The notes: generated by a model not told the origin, from the letters alone. DNA of 64,000 nt from Hevea brasiliensis (GCF_030052815.1 NC_079495.1:43715651-43779650); one strand, 5' to 3'; positions 23,401 to 36,339 are shown, counted from the first letter of the stretch. Translations and numbers: made by a program.

Positions 23401-24156
23401 CTGGAGCTTCAAAACTCCAAATGGAGTGATTCAAAAAATGAAATTCAACTGGACAAAATAAGGAACAACTTTCATGTTTATCATTTCCTCAAATTCCCAC
23501 TGCAACAGGGCCCAATGGAATAGTAAAGTTGGGTCACAAAAACTGAAATTTCTGCCCTCTTAGATTTAAGTTGAGAAATGGTAATGGTGACCAATTCCAA
23601 TAAGTCTTAAATGCCAAATGTGGTATGTTGGGAGTGCCAAAGTCAATGTACATATTTTCTATCCAAAAGTCAACATTTTTGTTGACCAATGAGGTGAATA
23701 GTAACACCAAAACTTGAAATTCACAAATTGAAGAATTTAAAAGTTTCAAATGCCCTAGTATACCTAACAAGATTGGTTTGGATAGTTTGGCATGCCAATA
23801 GGGTTCGATTAGCGATCGCACATGGCAATATGCCATTACGTGATTTTATGGCTTTTAGCCATTCGACCTTGTATTGAGCTTTGGCCTTGTGCTCGATGTT
23901 ATCACGGCTTGTTGTTACATGCCTGCCGGGAGATGCATATGTGACCGATGGTGTGACGGCCCGAGGTACTTGATACCCAGTGCCAGTTTACCCGTTATCC
24001 AGTCCAGTCATCTAGGGTAGGTTACTTGGGCAACCAAATGAATGAAAGTGGACAAAGATAATGAAATAATGGATACACCAATACCAAACAAAGAAATCAT
24101 ACACATTCTATACATACTTATTTTCTGCTATTTTCTTTTATTATACTATTGCACCA

Positions 24157-24174
24157 CTAAGCATTATTGCTTAG
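24157..24174 (+). other. LTR hairpin H1 in S2
   Basis: CTAAGCA-TTAT-TGCTTAG is a perfect 7-bp stem, 672 bp from the LTR end. Confidence 0.65.
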
Positions 24175-24630
24175 CGCGTTGCTTTGCCATGCGTAGTGCG
24201 GAGATACAGATCGTGAGCCCGGTAGACCGCAGATGGTGAGTCTGTCGGCGATTCCGCGATGTCCGTGTCACCTCAACTTCTGCAGTGCATTGGTAGGACA
24301 CTAGGTGTCATTTTGATATTTTGTAGCTAATTTTTATTTTGTAGCTAATTTCTCATAGCTAATTTTGACAGTTTGAACTTATGTAATGTATTCTGATGTT
24401 CATGTAAATAATGAAAGTTATGGCTATGAATGCAAAATTTGAGCATTTATTTATTGTTTGTATATGAGAAATGGATGTTTGAGAAATGAAAAGGTTATTG
24501 AGAACTAAAATTGAAATGTTGTTGAGATCTTGATATTGAGATTTTGTTGATGAATTGAAGTTGGGATTGTTTGGAAATTATTTGGAAGTGTTTTTAACAG
24601 GTTTCGAAGAACTGTTTTCTCCATTTTTAG

Positions 24631-24645
24631 CCGGTACTCTGCCGG
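24631..24645 (+). other. LTR hairpin H2 in S2
   Basis: CCGGTA-CTC-TGCCGG forms a 6-bp stem with one T-G pair, after GAAGAACTGTTTTCTCC. Confidence 0.55.
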
Positions 24646-25350
24646 ATTTTCTTTAAAATTTTCGGAACCTCAAATAAATTATGATTTCAATAAATGACTT
24701 AAATGAGTTATCTTTCACAAATTATATTCAAAAGCATGATAAAAATTAATTAAGGTATAATAGAGTGTGCCGGTACACCGTGTGACATTGCTTACTCGGG
24801 TACACTGTTCACGGGTAAGGGGTGTCACATAATAACCAAGTTAAATGTGATTTAATTAATTAATTAAAGAGTTTAATTGATTAATTAAATAGGTTTGGTT
24901 TGTAATTAGATTGCAAAGTCCCTAGCATGGCTTGAAACCAAATCTAGGTTATTGGATGTATAGTATAAGTTAAATTTATATTTAAACACTAAATTTATAT
25001 TTAAAGTGTTTAAATATAAATTTAATTATGAGAAATTAATTAATAGATATTAATTAATTTATTTATATTTGATATAAATTGATTAGAAGAAGAAAAATAA
25101 TTATTTTGGATTGAGAACTCAAAATTAAGACACAGAGGTATTTTGGTCATTTCACAGGGTGACACGTGGCACCATGAGATGGTGACATATGGCACTACAC
25201 ATAAGCTTGCCAATTGTCTTTTAATCATGTAAGATGATCAAAGTCAAGATTAAATCTAAGTTTGACACTTGGCCCAATGTGATTGGGTCAATTAAACTAA
25301 GAGTAAATCAGAAAGTGACATGTGGCAAAGGTTTTAAATGATGACCTAGC

Positions 25351-25357
25351 TATATAA
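25351..25357 (+). promoter_or_regulatory. TATA box of COP 5' LTR
   Basis: TATATAA followed by GGGA is repeated at 40811-40817 in the 3' LTR. It is a plausible RNA polymerase II core promoter about 570 bp before the PBS. Confidence 0.6.
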
Positions 25358-25928
25358 GGGAATGATGAAAAAAATAAATAAATAAGCTGCTGTTCTTTCA
25401 TATGTGCCACCACCCTTGGAGTGCTCTTCTTGTCTTCTTCTTCATCTCTCATCAATTCAAAAAGAATTGCCAATATTCTCTTGAATTAAAATTACTAGAA
25501 ATCATTTCTAGTGTCCTGTATGCATCTATAACATCTCTAATGGCAAAACCTAATTTTCTAATTAATTGGAAAGGCTTGAGAAGTTGTTCAAGGGGCTGCC
25601 ATTGGTGATCTTGGTGTGAAAAAGCTAGAGGGGCAACATCTGGTGTCCTAAGTGCATCCTAAAGGTACCAAACACAACTACAGTGCATCAAAAGGTCAAT
25701 GCACATGTTCTTGATTTAATTTAGGGTTCTAATAAATTAATCTGTTAATTCTGCAATATTAAATGGCAAATATAGATCAAAAAACATATTAAAAGAGTTT
25801 TAATATACTGTTTAACATTGAAATCAAATAGATAAATAATGAATCTTGCATGATGCATAAAACCCTAGAAGAAAATTTTTGAATTCAATGTTCTAAACTT
25901 ATGTTTTTCATGCTTCCGCTCCTTCAAT

Positions 25929-25940
25929 TGGTATCAGAGC
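25929..25940 (+). other. COP primer binding site
   Basis: TGGTATCAGAGC, two bases after the 5' LTR end, is complementary to initiator tRNA-Met. Confidence 0.9.
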
Positions 25941-27498
25941 CACTATATTTGCCATTTAGATTGTGGATTATATGATTTAATTGTGTGATTTGATCATGAG
26001 ATGATTGGTTCATTGCTTGTTGCAAAGCAAACGTGGCGGCATGTTTGATAAACACCATGGTGCGCATGGTTGTGGCACCACAATGGTGCGCAAGGTATGA
26101 TGTATGTTGAATGTGCCATTGTTGTATGATCTAAGGTCCATTTTATGTCTAATTAAATTGTTTAATTAGAATTATAATCACACAATTAAATTTGTTTGAA
26201 TATGATTCAAATCTAAATTTTTAAATTTATTTAAATATGATTCAAATCTGAATTTTTAAATTTGTTTGAATGTGATTCAAATCTAAATTTTTAAAGAATG
26301 AGATTCAGATCTGGATTTTTAAGTTGAATATGAGATATTCAATTTAATTTTAGTATGTATGTTTTATTTAATTGTTAAATAGTGATATGCATGATGGATG
26401 ACCATGGACAATAAAAGACCAATGTGATTGGATTTTTTTTTTCTTTTATGTTTCTTTGGGTTGTAAATTAATTAATTTATTTTAATTTATTTTGGTGGCA
26501 TATATTATAAAGGTTGTAATATTTTTGGATTGTAATTTCATTTATTTAGTTCTTGTAAATTCGCCTTGGTATGCCAAGGATTACTATGTAATTGGATTGC
26601 AAGAAGATCAAGGAGGACAAAAGCATTGGTGGGACCAATGAGAGGAATTCAAGATCAAGTGTTGATTATGTACTCCTTCAGCAACTCTTGTAATATGAAT
26701 GAATGAAATGAACCTAGGAATGCCCTGATTCAATTCTTGGTGGCTCAGAATTGAATCCCTTAGAAAGTCTATGATCATACCATATTTATTATCCATTAAT
26801 GCATGAGATGTATGGGAATGTATGCAAGTATATGATATATGCATGCTAATTGGATAATGTGCAAAGTGAGACCTTAATAGTAATTAGGACGACCACAAAA
26901 TCTTTCAATCAAATGATTAAGTTGGAAATGGTATAATTAAAGTAATTATAACATCGGCCCTCCATTGAGGCAATTATTTTAAGAAATTTTAAATAGTTGC
27001 ATATGATGCAATTAATTTAAGAGATTTTCTTAAGAATAATTGTTAAGCATGAGATGTTGTAAATATGTAAATGGTTTGGTGGCCAATTTTTGATGTACCT
27101 GAGGACATTAAAATTATTTGCATGTTTACTGGCTCAATGGGATTAACTTAACTAATGCAAGATAAGTCAATAATAGATATACCTAAGATTTTGAGAATTA
27201 GGGGCTAGGTAAAGGATTGAACCTCACATGAGATGTGATGGGCAAGGAGTTGCTCACTTATAGTTTATTGTAATTCCAATAATGGATGTACCTGAAGATG
27301 ATCAATAGAATTATAAGAATTCAATCACCCACTAGAAATCCATCCAACTAGGATTTCCGTTTTCTATTTTGGAAGTGTAGGATTCGCTAAATTAGTGGGA
27401 GGACCAATTTGATTAAAGGACCATAATCATTTTGGTTCATTACATGATACATTTACTAATTAATCTGGTTATTTTCTGTAGTTAATTTTTTTATAATA
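25941..27498 (+). other. COP 5' untranslated leader with tandem repeats
   Basis: This 1.56-kb stretch between PBS and gag has no long coding frame. At about 26166-26310 there are three to four degenerate copies of a ~35-45-bp unit centred on GATTCAAATCTAAATTTTTA. The rest is AT-rich with no recognised feature. Confidence 0.7.
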
Positions 27499-27990
27499 AT
27501 GAGCACACCACAACCACCACCATCCAATATCCTTGCAAGCATACTTGATCATAATAGGTTGACAGGACCTAATCTATTTGATTGGCTAAGAAATTTGAAA
27601 CTTGTACTGAACCTTGAACATATAGGATATGTTCTAGACTCAAATGTTCCTGGTCCCTTACCTCCAGAGGCCACTCAAGAGGAACATGAAACTTTGGACA
27701 AGTGGAAGGAGCATGATATGAGAGCCAAGTGTTACATGCTTGCTTCTATGAGTAATGAGTTAGTGAAGCAGCATGAGAACATGCAAAGTGTGAGTGAGAT
27801 TCTTCTTCACCTACAAGAGTTATATGGTGAGCACAGCAGGAATGCTAGGTATGAGATATCTAGACAGCTGTTCCACATGAGGATGTTTAAGGGACAGAAT
27901 GTTGGGGATCATGTCCACAAGATGATTCGACTGATTGAGCAGCTGGAAGATCTTAACTTTAACATGGATTTCCAACTGCAACGGATTTGA
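27499..27990 (+). pseudogene. COP gag, N-terminal 163 codons
   Basis: It starts ATG at 27499 after an AT-rich leader. LTGPNLFDWLRNLKLVLN and HDMRAKCYMLASMSNELVKQ are typical of copia gag (UBN2 type), followed by LYGEHSRNARYEISRQLFHM. The frame ends at TGA after LQRI because of a small indel; the homologous sequence continues in other frames to about 28080 (SLPKSFGNFVINFHMTKQE is discernible). The capsid part is otherwise well preserved. Confidence 0.88.
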
Positions 27991-28261
27991 TCCTGTAGTC
28001 CCTTCCTAAGTCATTTGGGAATTTTGTAATAAATTTCCATATGACTAAGCAGGAATGCAACTTGGCTGGTTTACTCAACATCCTGGTTATTGCCTAAAAG
28101 AATATGCCGGGCAATAAAGGAAAAGAGGTAGCTTTGATTGCATCTTCTTCTGCTGGAAGTCCAACAAGAAGAAGGGCAATAAGAAAAATAAACCTCAGAT
28201 TCCTAGTCCTTCCAAGAAAATAGCTAAATAGAAAGGGAAGACTAAAGCTGATGGAGGCAAA

Positions 28262-28320
28262 GGAAAGTGTTTCCACTGCCAGCAGGATGGACACTGAAAA
28301 AGGAGCTGCCCAGAGTATAG
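28262..28320 (+). pseudogene. COP gag zinc knuckle
   Basis: GKCFHCQQDGH, then a stop, then KRSCPE is a CCHC knuckle in which the Trp codon TGG after His has become TGA (28295-28297). The sequence then joins integrase-side sequence within about 60 bp, so the protease has been deleted. Confidence 0.8.
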
Positions 28321-28332
28321 CAATCTAAAAGA

Positions 28333-29108
28333 ATGCAATGCTATGGTGAAAATCAACTCAAGTTCAAAATATATTTGGCACTTGTTGCAGAAGATAGGAT
28401 TGCAAAACTGGAGAAAATGGGGATTCTATCCTCATTGGGTTCTGAACCTACTCCAACTTGTGAATCCTGCCTTCAGGGCAAAATGACCAGATCACCCTTT
28501 ATTGGACAAGGGCTTAGAGTTGAAAATATTTTGGAGCTAATATATAATAATGTATGTGGTCCATTTAAAGAAATGGTTGGAGGCGGTTTTCATTATTTTA
28601 TTACCTTTACTGATGATAAATCAAGGTTTGGATGTTTGTATTTGATGAAATACAAAAATGAATCCTTTGAAAAGTTCAAAGAATTTAAATCTGAAGTAGA
28701 AAATCAAACAAGAAAAAGTATTAAAGCTCTTCGATCAGATCGTGAAGGTGAATACTTGAGTACTGAATTTTATGAACACTTGAGAGAGCATGGCATTGTT
28801 TCCCAGCTGACTCCTCCAGGAACACCACAGCTGAATGGTGTATCTAAAAGGAGAAATCGTACCTTATTGGATATGGTACGTAGTATGATGAGCTATACTG
28901 ATATGCCAATCTCCTTTTGGGGATTTGCATTAGAATCAGCTTTGTATGTTCTGAATAGGATTCCATCAAAATCAGTATCTTCCACACCTTATGAGATATG
29001 GCATGGAAGAAAACCAAGTCTTAAGCATGTTAAGATTTGGGGTTGACCAGCTTATATCAAAAAGCTAAACACTGATAAATTAGAAACCAGATCAGAAAAG
29101 GGTCGATT
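28333..29108 (+). pseudogene. COP integrase, catalytically mutated and cut by S3
   Basis: The frame contains the zinc-region cysteines (CESCLQGKMTRSPF), the core (FITFTDDKSRFGCLYLM; ALRSDREGEYLS; PPGTPQLNGVSKRRNRTLLD) and the C-terminal SSTPYEIWHGRKPS. Two of the three expected catalytic acids are changed: the Asp before V-C-G-P is Asn (AAT, 28549-28551) and the Glu of S-E-R-R-N is Lys (AAA, 28846-28848). Both are G-to-A changes. A TGA follows KIWG. The frame is interrupted at 29109 by S3 and resumes at 37403. Confidence 0.9.
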
Positions 29109-32100
29109 TGTAACACCCCTATGTTCGGTAGTGCGTTCTACTGTTCCAGTAACCAGTGTTGTCTGGACAGCTAGGATGCCTAGAACTACACTTAGATATG
29201 GGTGAAGAGACATAAAATAATGAAATACAAGAAAATAAAATACAAGAAAAACAAAGGAAAAATAATAGTAATGAAATGTAACCAAGTTAAACGAGCCAAG
29301 AACCATAGCGATGGGTGATCTCAGTGGGAAGTTGCGGCGCGGACCGTTGACTAGCCCTGGACCGCGGGGAACCCTGAAAAATATTTTTAAGACTTAAATA
29401 AACATCTATTGAAGTATAAATATCATTAGAAATATCAAAGAAAAATTAATTAATTAGTACAAAGAAAGACGAGAAATCGAAAAAATGATAAAACTCGGTG
29501 TTACCGAAAAATCGAGAATGCAACCCGAATAGGGGTATTGTGGTCATTTGACATCCTGAGTTGCCTTTTGACCTAAATGTCCATTAAAAATAAATGATAT
29601 TAAACTTTGAAAATACCATGAAAAATTAAAATGAGATACATTATGTAAATAGTGAAAGTGTGGTGGCCAAATTACAAAAATTGGAAAGTTTAACATTAAA
29701 ATAGATTTTTAATCAATTAGTGCTCCACTAACATCACTTAAGTGGATAGCCAACTCCACTAACTCCATCTTCTTCTTCTTTTACATTCTTTTCCAAGCCA
29801 AACCAAATTCTCTCAAAAATTCTTCCATGGCTGCACCATACCACAAGCTCCATCTACCATGATTAAGCCATGGTTTCTTGCAAATTTCTTCATTAAAAGT
29901 GGTGTATACCTCTTGGGCAGATTATTGGGAGCAAGAAAGTTAAGTCTTGGTGAGTTTTTGAAGAACTTCAAAAGTGGTAAGTGAGTGTTTTCAATTCTTG
30001 TTTCATTAAAAGTGTAACCAAGGTTGTGGGTAATTGATTTATGGAAGAATTTTTGAAGTTTGATGTTTTAATGGAGATGTACATTTTGACAGCCATGGAA
30101 ATTCTGTATATGTAGCTTGTTTTTACTTGTTTATGGTTGTCTAAGATGTTATTGATGGCAGCATAGATATGTGTATAATGGTTTGAATTTGGACATATAA
30201 ATGAGGTATGTCATGTGGTTAATTGTTGTAATTAGACTTGGAAAAATTCTGAGTTATAATGTGTTTGTTGAGAGTTGTTACAAGCTGCCAAAATGACCAA
30301 AAATGTAAATTAAAGTGTGTTAATATCATGGTACAAACCAGAATTGGCATGGAAGAATTAATTTGGTAAGTGTTGGATGTGTAATTGGTAAGGATAAACA
30401 ATGTGTAATAGGGTAGTGTACATTTTAGCTTAGAACCTTAAGTGTGTGACTCCAATTGGTATGAGACCAATTGGAGGTGAAACTAGGCACAAAATGTGCC
30501 AACTTTTATGAAGGAAGCATACCAAAATTCTGCCTAGAAGGTGACTTGAAAAATGACCAAACCCGGATTAGTGACTTGAAAGCCTGAAAATTGACTATTT
30601 GGGCAATAGTTAGTGTTTTGGCCATAACTCACTCAAAACAGGTCCAAATGACCTGAAATTTTTACCATAAATAGTTTAGACATATATCTACAATTCTTAT
30701 GAAGACACCAAAGCCCAAAAATGGCCATAACCAAGCCAAATAGCTTGCACAAGTTCAGGTACCAAAACTGGCCGAACTAAAAGTGACTTAAAAATGACCT
30801 AAAGTTATCATTTTGGTGCATTCTGTCCAGCATTGGTAAATTGACCATAACTTGGTCTACACAACTCAGAATGACCTGAAATTTTGCCCCACGTGCAATA
30901 AGACATAGACCTACAATTTTGTAGTTTAGACCAAAACCCGAAAATCAAGGGAACTAGGTCGTCCGGCTAGGTAAAAATAGTACACCGAAATCCGACAAAT
31001 TGTAATAAAATGCAATATACTTGAAAGTGAATTTGGTAATATGTACCAACACTAAAAGGCTATAAAATGTGACATATTGGTAACATTAATGTAACACCCT
31101 CCCAGTAGCAACTCCGTACAATCTATTGTTCCGGTGACCGGTGTTGGTCCGGACAGCTAGAACGTCCGGAAAAATATTTAAACTAAAGTCAAGAACCAAA
31201 ATTAACTCAAATATTAATAAGAAAAAATTTAGTAAAAATTTTAGAAATAAAATACAGTTAAGTCAAAAGAGCCGGTGCCCAAGCGATGGGTAACCAGAGG
31301 TAAGTTGCGGTTCTCGCAACGAGGAGCCCTAGACCCGCGGGAAAAATTATAAAATAATTTTTGGGACTCCAGAGAAGGGTCATTGAGGTTCCTATGGCAT
31401 TAGAATGGCAAGAAAATACTTAGAAAAATTTTTCAATCGGTACAGACAATTTTGACCCGTTAAGCCAAACAGAGGGCATTTTGGTCATTTCGCCTTCCGA
31501 GGTGATTTTTTGCCGACTTGTCCAGTTGAGTAAATAATTAATATGACATAAAATATGAATAAATATTACTAAAAATTAATGTGAAAATGAGTAGAGAAAA
31601 GAAGAAAAGAAAATGAAAGAAAAACCTAAATATGACATCACATGATGTCATTTGGAGGGCTTCCACCAATCACAACCTAATAAGCCAAATTAAAAAGATA
31701 AAAAAATGACAAATGAAGACACAAAATTTCTGGTTCTTCTTCTTCATTTGGACGTGAATCTCTCCCTCTCCCTCCACCATTTTATCAAGCTTTGAACTTG
31801 ATTTTCTCTTCATCCACTCACTAAAACCCATAAGTCTCTTCATCAAAAATTAATCCCACACCTAGACAAAGCTTTTGGCAGCCTAGAAAAGGAAGGAAAG
31901 TGAAGTTTTAGCTTGAAGAAATCTGCCCTACAAGAGGTTAAAGTGAGGTTAGTGCTATCCTTTCACTCTCACTCCTTTAATCCTTGTTAAAGCATCATTT
32001 TAAGTTAAGAAATTGTAAGAGTTTGAAGTAAGTTATATGTGTTAGGGCATCTTTAATTTTTGGCAGCCCTAAGGAAGGATGAGGTTGATTGTTTTAATGA

Positions 32101-33177
32101 ATTTAGAATGGATAGAAATGATGTTTAAGGTATGAATATGCATGGATGTTGAATTAGTGTGCTAATTGAGGTTTATGGATAATTTAAATTGGACATTAGG
32201 GTTTTGAGAAGTGAAACTTGGATTTAGCTTATGGAATTGTGAAAGAACATTATAAGGGTCAATTAGTGACCATTTTAGGTATGTTGACCATGAATTGGAC
32301 TGAAAAATAGTATAGCCAAGTGAATGTGTAGGCTGCCTTGTTAGTGCAGCAGAGGGACTGAAAATTCAGTCCACTTGCACAGCCATAACTTTGGCTGTGT
32401 AGGTCTAATTGATGTTTGGCCAATTGGACATGAAACTAGGCTTATAATGGCATATTTTTGCTGAAGAAACTATGCCCAAAAGACCAAAGCAAGTGGACCA
32501 AAACTTGGCCCCAATCCGGACACCCTGCAACAGCCCCTGCAGAAATGACCAAATGAACAGTAACTGTTCATTTGGCCATAACTCACTTTAGATTTGGTCA
32601 ATTGACCTGAAATTTTCACAGCAACAAGTTAAGACATAGACAAACAACTTTCATGAAGAAACCTACCCCAAATTATGACCAGAACCTAACCCAAATGGCA
32701 GTCACAGTTACTGTTCAAACCTGCAACTCTGTAGATTTTCATTTGAGCAGTAATGTTTGGATGGCTATAACTCTCTCTAGAAAACTCGGATTTAGGCGAT
32801 TCTTGAACCGATGAAAACCTAAGGCATAGTAGAACATTTCATATGAAGAAAGTTAGACCAAATTATGAACTTAACTTGATCAAATTACTGACCAAAATTG
32901 GACCAAAAATCTGCCATACCCAAAATCTCAGCATGAACAGTGCACATGAACAGTAAACTTATTTTGGCCATAACTTGAGCTACAAAACTCCAAATGGAGT
33001 GATTCAAAAAAAGAAATTCAACTAGACAAAATAAGGAACAACCTTCATGTTTACCATTTCTTCAAATTTCCACTGTAACAGTGCTTAATGGAATAGTAAA
33101 GTTAAGCTTCAAAAACCGAAAATTTTGTTTCCCTTGGTTTAAGCCTAGAAATGGTAATGGTAATCACTTCCAACAAG

Positions 33178-33635
33178 TTTTAAATACAAAATGTGGTATG
33201 TTTGGGGTGTTAAAACCAATACACCTATTTTCTATGCAAAAGTCAATATTTTTGTTGACCAATGAGGTGAATAGTGTCACCAAAACCGAAAATTAGCAAT
33301 TTTGCCAAAATGACCTAAGCTGTGAGAAAGTGACCAAAACCAACAAGTTTTAAATGCAAAATGTGGTACATTGGGAGTGTTAAAACCAATGCACCTATGA
33401 TCTATGCAAAAGTCAACTTTTTGTTGACTATTGAAGTGAATAATGACATAAAAACTTGAAATTCAAAATTTGAAATTAGAAATGCATCTAGGGGACTTTA
33501 AATTGCAATTGGCAATTAATACTAGCAAATGTAAAACTCAAAATGTGGGATCTTGGTGTAATAAGAATTTTCATTAAGTATAAAAAGGTCAACATTTTGG
33601 TTGACTAGTAAGGTGAATAGTAATTAAAATGATTA
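33178..33635 (+). repeat. Tandem ~170-bp modules in S4
   Basis: Three successive degenerate units share AAAATGTGGTA, GTTAAAACCAAT, TATGCAAAAGTCAA, GTTGAC and GGTGAATAGT, starting near 33185, 33356 and 33535. A single related unit lies near 23610-23705 in S2. Confidence 0.75.
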
Positions 33636-34274
33636 GTAAATTAAGATGAAGACCTAGAACCAATTCTAAGCTTAAATGCTTAGAATTGTATGACAAATAT
33701 GGACTATGCATCCTAGTCAAAATTGTTAAAAAGAAATTTAGGCCATAAATTTGAAATCCATGAAATATTCATGGATTACTTGAAACATGAAAAATAAGTC
33801 ACCTAATTGATGTGAATAGATAGTTAGAGCACATATACTCATCACAAATGGAATTCATAAAATATTAGAAACTCAACTTGAAATATAAAATTTGTAATTA
33901 CATAAGTAGATTCTTGAATGTATAAATGAGAAAGGAAAAATATTTTGAATACAATGGTACATGTGAATCATTGTTTAGAATGGTGATCAATATAAATAAC
34001 ATAATGAATGGACAAATAAACCGTATTAATGTATGAATGAGACATTAGTTCTCATTATTGTAAAGAGGAGAAGTATTTTGAGTACAATGGTATAAAAGGA
34101 TAATTGATGTGAATTGTGATCATATAAATGATCAAATGAATGTATGAATTATGATTGAAATTTATCATGAAAAAAAATGAAGTCATAAAGCACAATATAT
34201 TAACATTTTAAAATATCAAATGCCCTAGTATACCTAACAAGATTGGTTTGGATAGTTTGGCATGCCAATAGGGT

Positions 34275-34400
34275 ATTGTTTTAGCAGTACTGCAAAAGGC
34301 TTTATGCCTGTATTCATGGCTTTATGCCCGTATTCATGGCTTTTATGCCCGTATTCATGGCTTTTATGCTCGATTATGTGATATCATGGCTTTTTAGCCA
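34275..34400 (+). repeat. ~21-bp tandem repeat (CCCGTATTCATGGCTTTTAT)
   Basis: Four or more near-identical copies of a unit containing GTATTCATGGCTTTTATGC occur, followed by diverged copies (ATATCATGGCTTTTTAGCC). The same array, degenerate and in the other orientation, occurs in TK-a at about 8755-8835 and in shorter form in TK-f at about 54100-54190. Confidence 0.8.
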
Positions 34401-34875
34401 TACTGACTGCATACATGGTTGACGTTCTGCGTCCCATGGTATGACGGCCCGAGGCACCGCGGTGTCCAAAGGCCAACGACGTTATCGATCCGATCGTCTA
34501 GTATAGGTTACTTGGGCAGTCAATTAAAGTATTATTCAATTCAGGCAGCTAAGTTAAGTTAAGTATAATGAAAATCCAGTACAATTAAATTAAGTATTGA
34601 ATGAATAAGCAAAAGAGATTAGCAAAAGAAACATAACAAAAATATAAATTGCAAAACCGTACAGACTTGAAATACAATACAGATAGAATAAATTATATAC
34701 CTGCTAGTATTACTGAAAAGTTATAAACTAAGCACTTCCAAAGAGGAACAAACTAGTATATAAGATTGTTGATACTAGAAATACCATACCAAATTAAATT
34801 GACTCTGAGTATCTGAATTATCATTTATTTCTTTCTTTACTTGTATATATTATTTCTGGTTATATTATTGCACCA

Positions 34876-34893
34876 CTAAGCAGAAATGCTTAG
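34876..34893 (+). other. LTR hairpin H1 in S4
   Basis: CTAAGCA-GAAA-TGCTTAG is a perfect 7-bp stem with a GNRA-type loop. Confidence 0.65.
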
Positions 34894-35362
34894 CGCGATG
34901 GAATTGCTTCCTCGTGCAGGTACTGAAGGTAAAACCAGTAGACTGTCGACTGAGATTTTTGGAGTCCAGATCTGCAGAAGTGTCAGAAGAGTTCAAGATT
35001 GTCACCTCCTCAGCAATGCATGTAGATAGGGCTCATTTTATACATGTTATGTATATTGTTCATTCCTAGCACATTGTAAATTATTTGTATATCTTGTACA
35101 AAATAAACTCATGTAATTAACCTATGAATTATGGAAGCTATTCAAAGTAAGTATTTTAGTATGTGAATTGAATTTGAGTTATAATGAAATTATACTTGTG
35201 AATATGGAGATATTGAAAATCTAATGAGATTTCTGAGAAATCTGAATACTGTATTGAAATACATTATGTTTGAAAATTTTTGAGACTATTAAGTTTGAGA
35301 AATTGAGTATATATTGAAATTGTCTTTGGCAGGTTCAGAAGAACTGTTAGTCCAAATTACAG

Positions 35363-35377
35363 CCGACACTTTGTCGG
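35363..35377 (+). other. LTR hairpin H2 in S4
   Basis: CCGACA-CTT-TGTCGG is a perfect 6-bp stem. Compared with S3 (CGGCA-CTT-TGCCG), the third stem pair differs on both sides. Confidence 0.6.
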
Positions 35378-36339
35378 ATTATCGTTAAAATTTTTGAAAT
35401 TTTCAATTTAGTTAGATTTTGATAAAAGTAACAATAGCCTAAATCTTCAATAAAGTTTTTGAATAAATAAATCAAGGACTGTAATGAAGTCAGATAAAAT
35501 AGAGTGCTCCGGCACACTGAGTGGCATAACTTGCTCGGCTACACTGTAGTCGGGTAAGGGGTGTCACAATTAAACCTAATTCATCTACAGTGCATCGAGG
35601 GTCAACATTTTAGGTTGACTAAGGAAAATAATATAATTCAATAAATTAATTATTGAGCCTTATTGTTAGAGACAGTTTAAATGAGTACTGAAACACTTCA
35701 AATTGTGTGTTTCAGTTAGCAAAGACTCAGGGGAGGGGAAGGAAACACTGAGTCGGGACCAAGAGACATTTATCAGAGGTTTGTGCACAACTAGTTTTTA
35801 ATTGATTTTATTCTGAATATTTCATATGATTAAATGACATATTTTTCTTATGTATTATGTTTAACAAGCATTAGATTTAATTCAATGATTATTGAAATTG
35901 TTATATTATGTATGAATTTAGCTTTGTAAAATGGTATTTCCACAAGTATTAAGCATTGTTGTGGATTGGATAAATTATGTTTTGGAAAATTGTGACAGAA
36001 CATGTTTTGAATTGTGATGGGCAATTTGCATGGAAAAATGCAAATTTATGATTTGAATTGTGATGAGCATAAAAATTATTAGATATTGGAATTGACTTTG
36101 AATCGAATTGTATTGTGATTTATGCTCACTAAAAGGATTGTGATATTGTTTTATATCTCACTATAGATGCTTGACTAGGTAATTACCCGTCTCTCTCATT
36201 TGTTGAGAAGATAATGGAGTTAGTTGTGTTTTGATTACCATGGTACATGCACAGGCTTAGATTCTCCTCTTATTAGAGGTTAGATCTAAGTTTTTATGTT
36301 ATGGCCCTTTCGGAAGATTCATTATTGTGATGTGTACTG

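Larger units (their letters stand above)
21729..24829 (+). repeat. S2: solo Tekay-type LTR, 3101 bp, in COP 5' LTR
   Basis: It runs TGTAACACCCTCCC to GGGTAAGGGGTGTCACA. Flanks are TAATC (21724-21728) and TAATA (24830-24834); the COP 3' LTR reads AGTAATCATCAAG at the empty site. There is no internal region, so it is a solo LTR. It is the same family as the TK-f LTRs (53208-56297, other orientation). H1 is at 24157-24174, H2 at 24631-24645 and the U5 stem at 24781-24829. Confidence 0.92.
20694..25926 (+). repeat. COP 5' LTR (interrupted by S2)
   Basis: It starts TGTTAGTAGTATGCCC and ends GCTCCTTCA. It is interrupted at 21729-24829. The TATA box TATATAA at 25351-25357 precedes a leader shared with the 3' LTR. 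Confidence 0.9.
31090..35568 (+). repeat. S4: solo Tekay-type LTR, 4479 bp, inside S3
   Basis: It runs TGTAACACCCTCCC to GGGTAAGGGGTGTCACA with a perfect ATTAA duplication (31085-31089 and 35569-35573). The S1 LTR shows the uninterrupted site near 7350. It is about 1.4 kb longer than S2 of the same family because of repeated modules at 33180-33630 and extra sequence to 34230. H1 is at 34876-34893 with GCAG|GTACTG at 34917-34923, and H2 is at 35363-35377. Confidence 0.93.

Noticed and set aside
25402..25608. Small ORF (68 codons) conserved at 40826-41068 in the other copia LTR
   Set aside because: The conservation is explained by the two LTRs being copies of each other. It lies in the leader after the TATA box and shows no known motif, so it is not called a gene.
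34275..34400. CRISPR-like array
   Set aside because: The units are contiguous tandem repeats without unique spacers, in a plant LTR.
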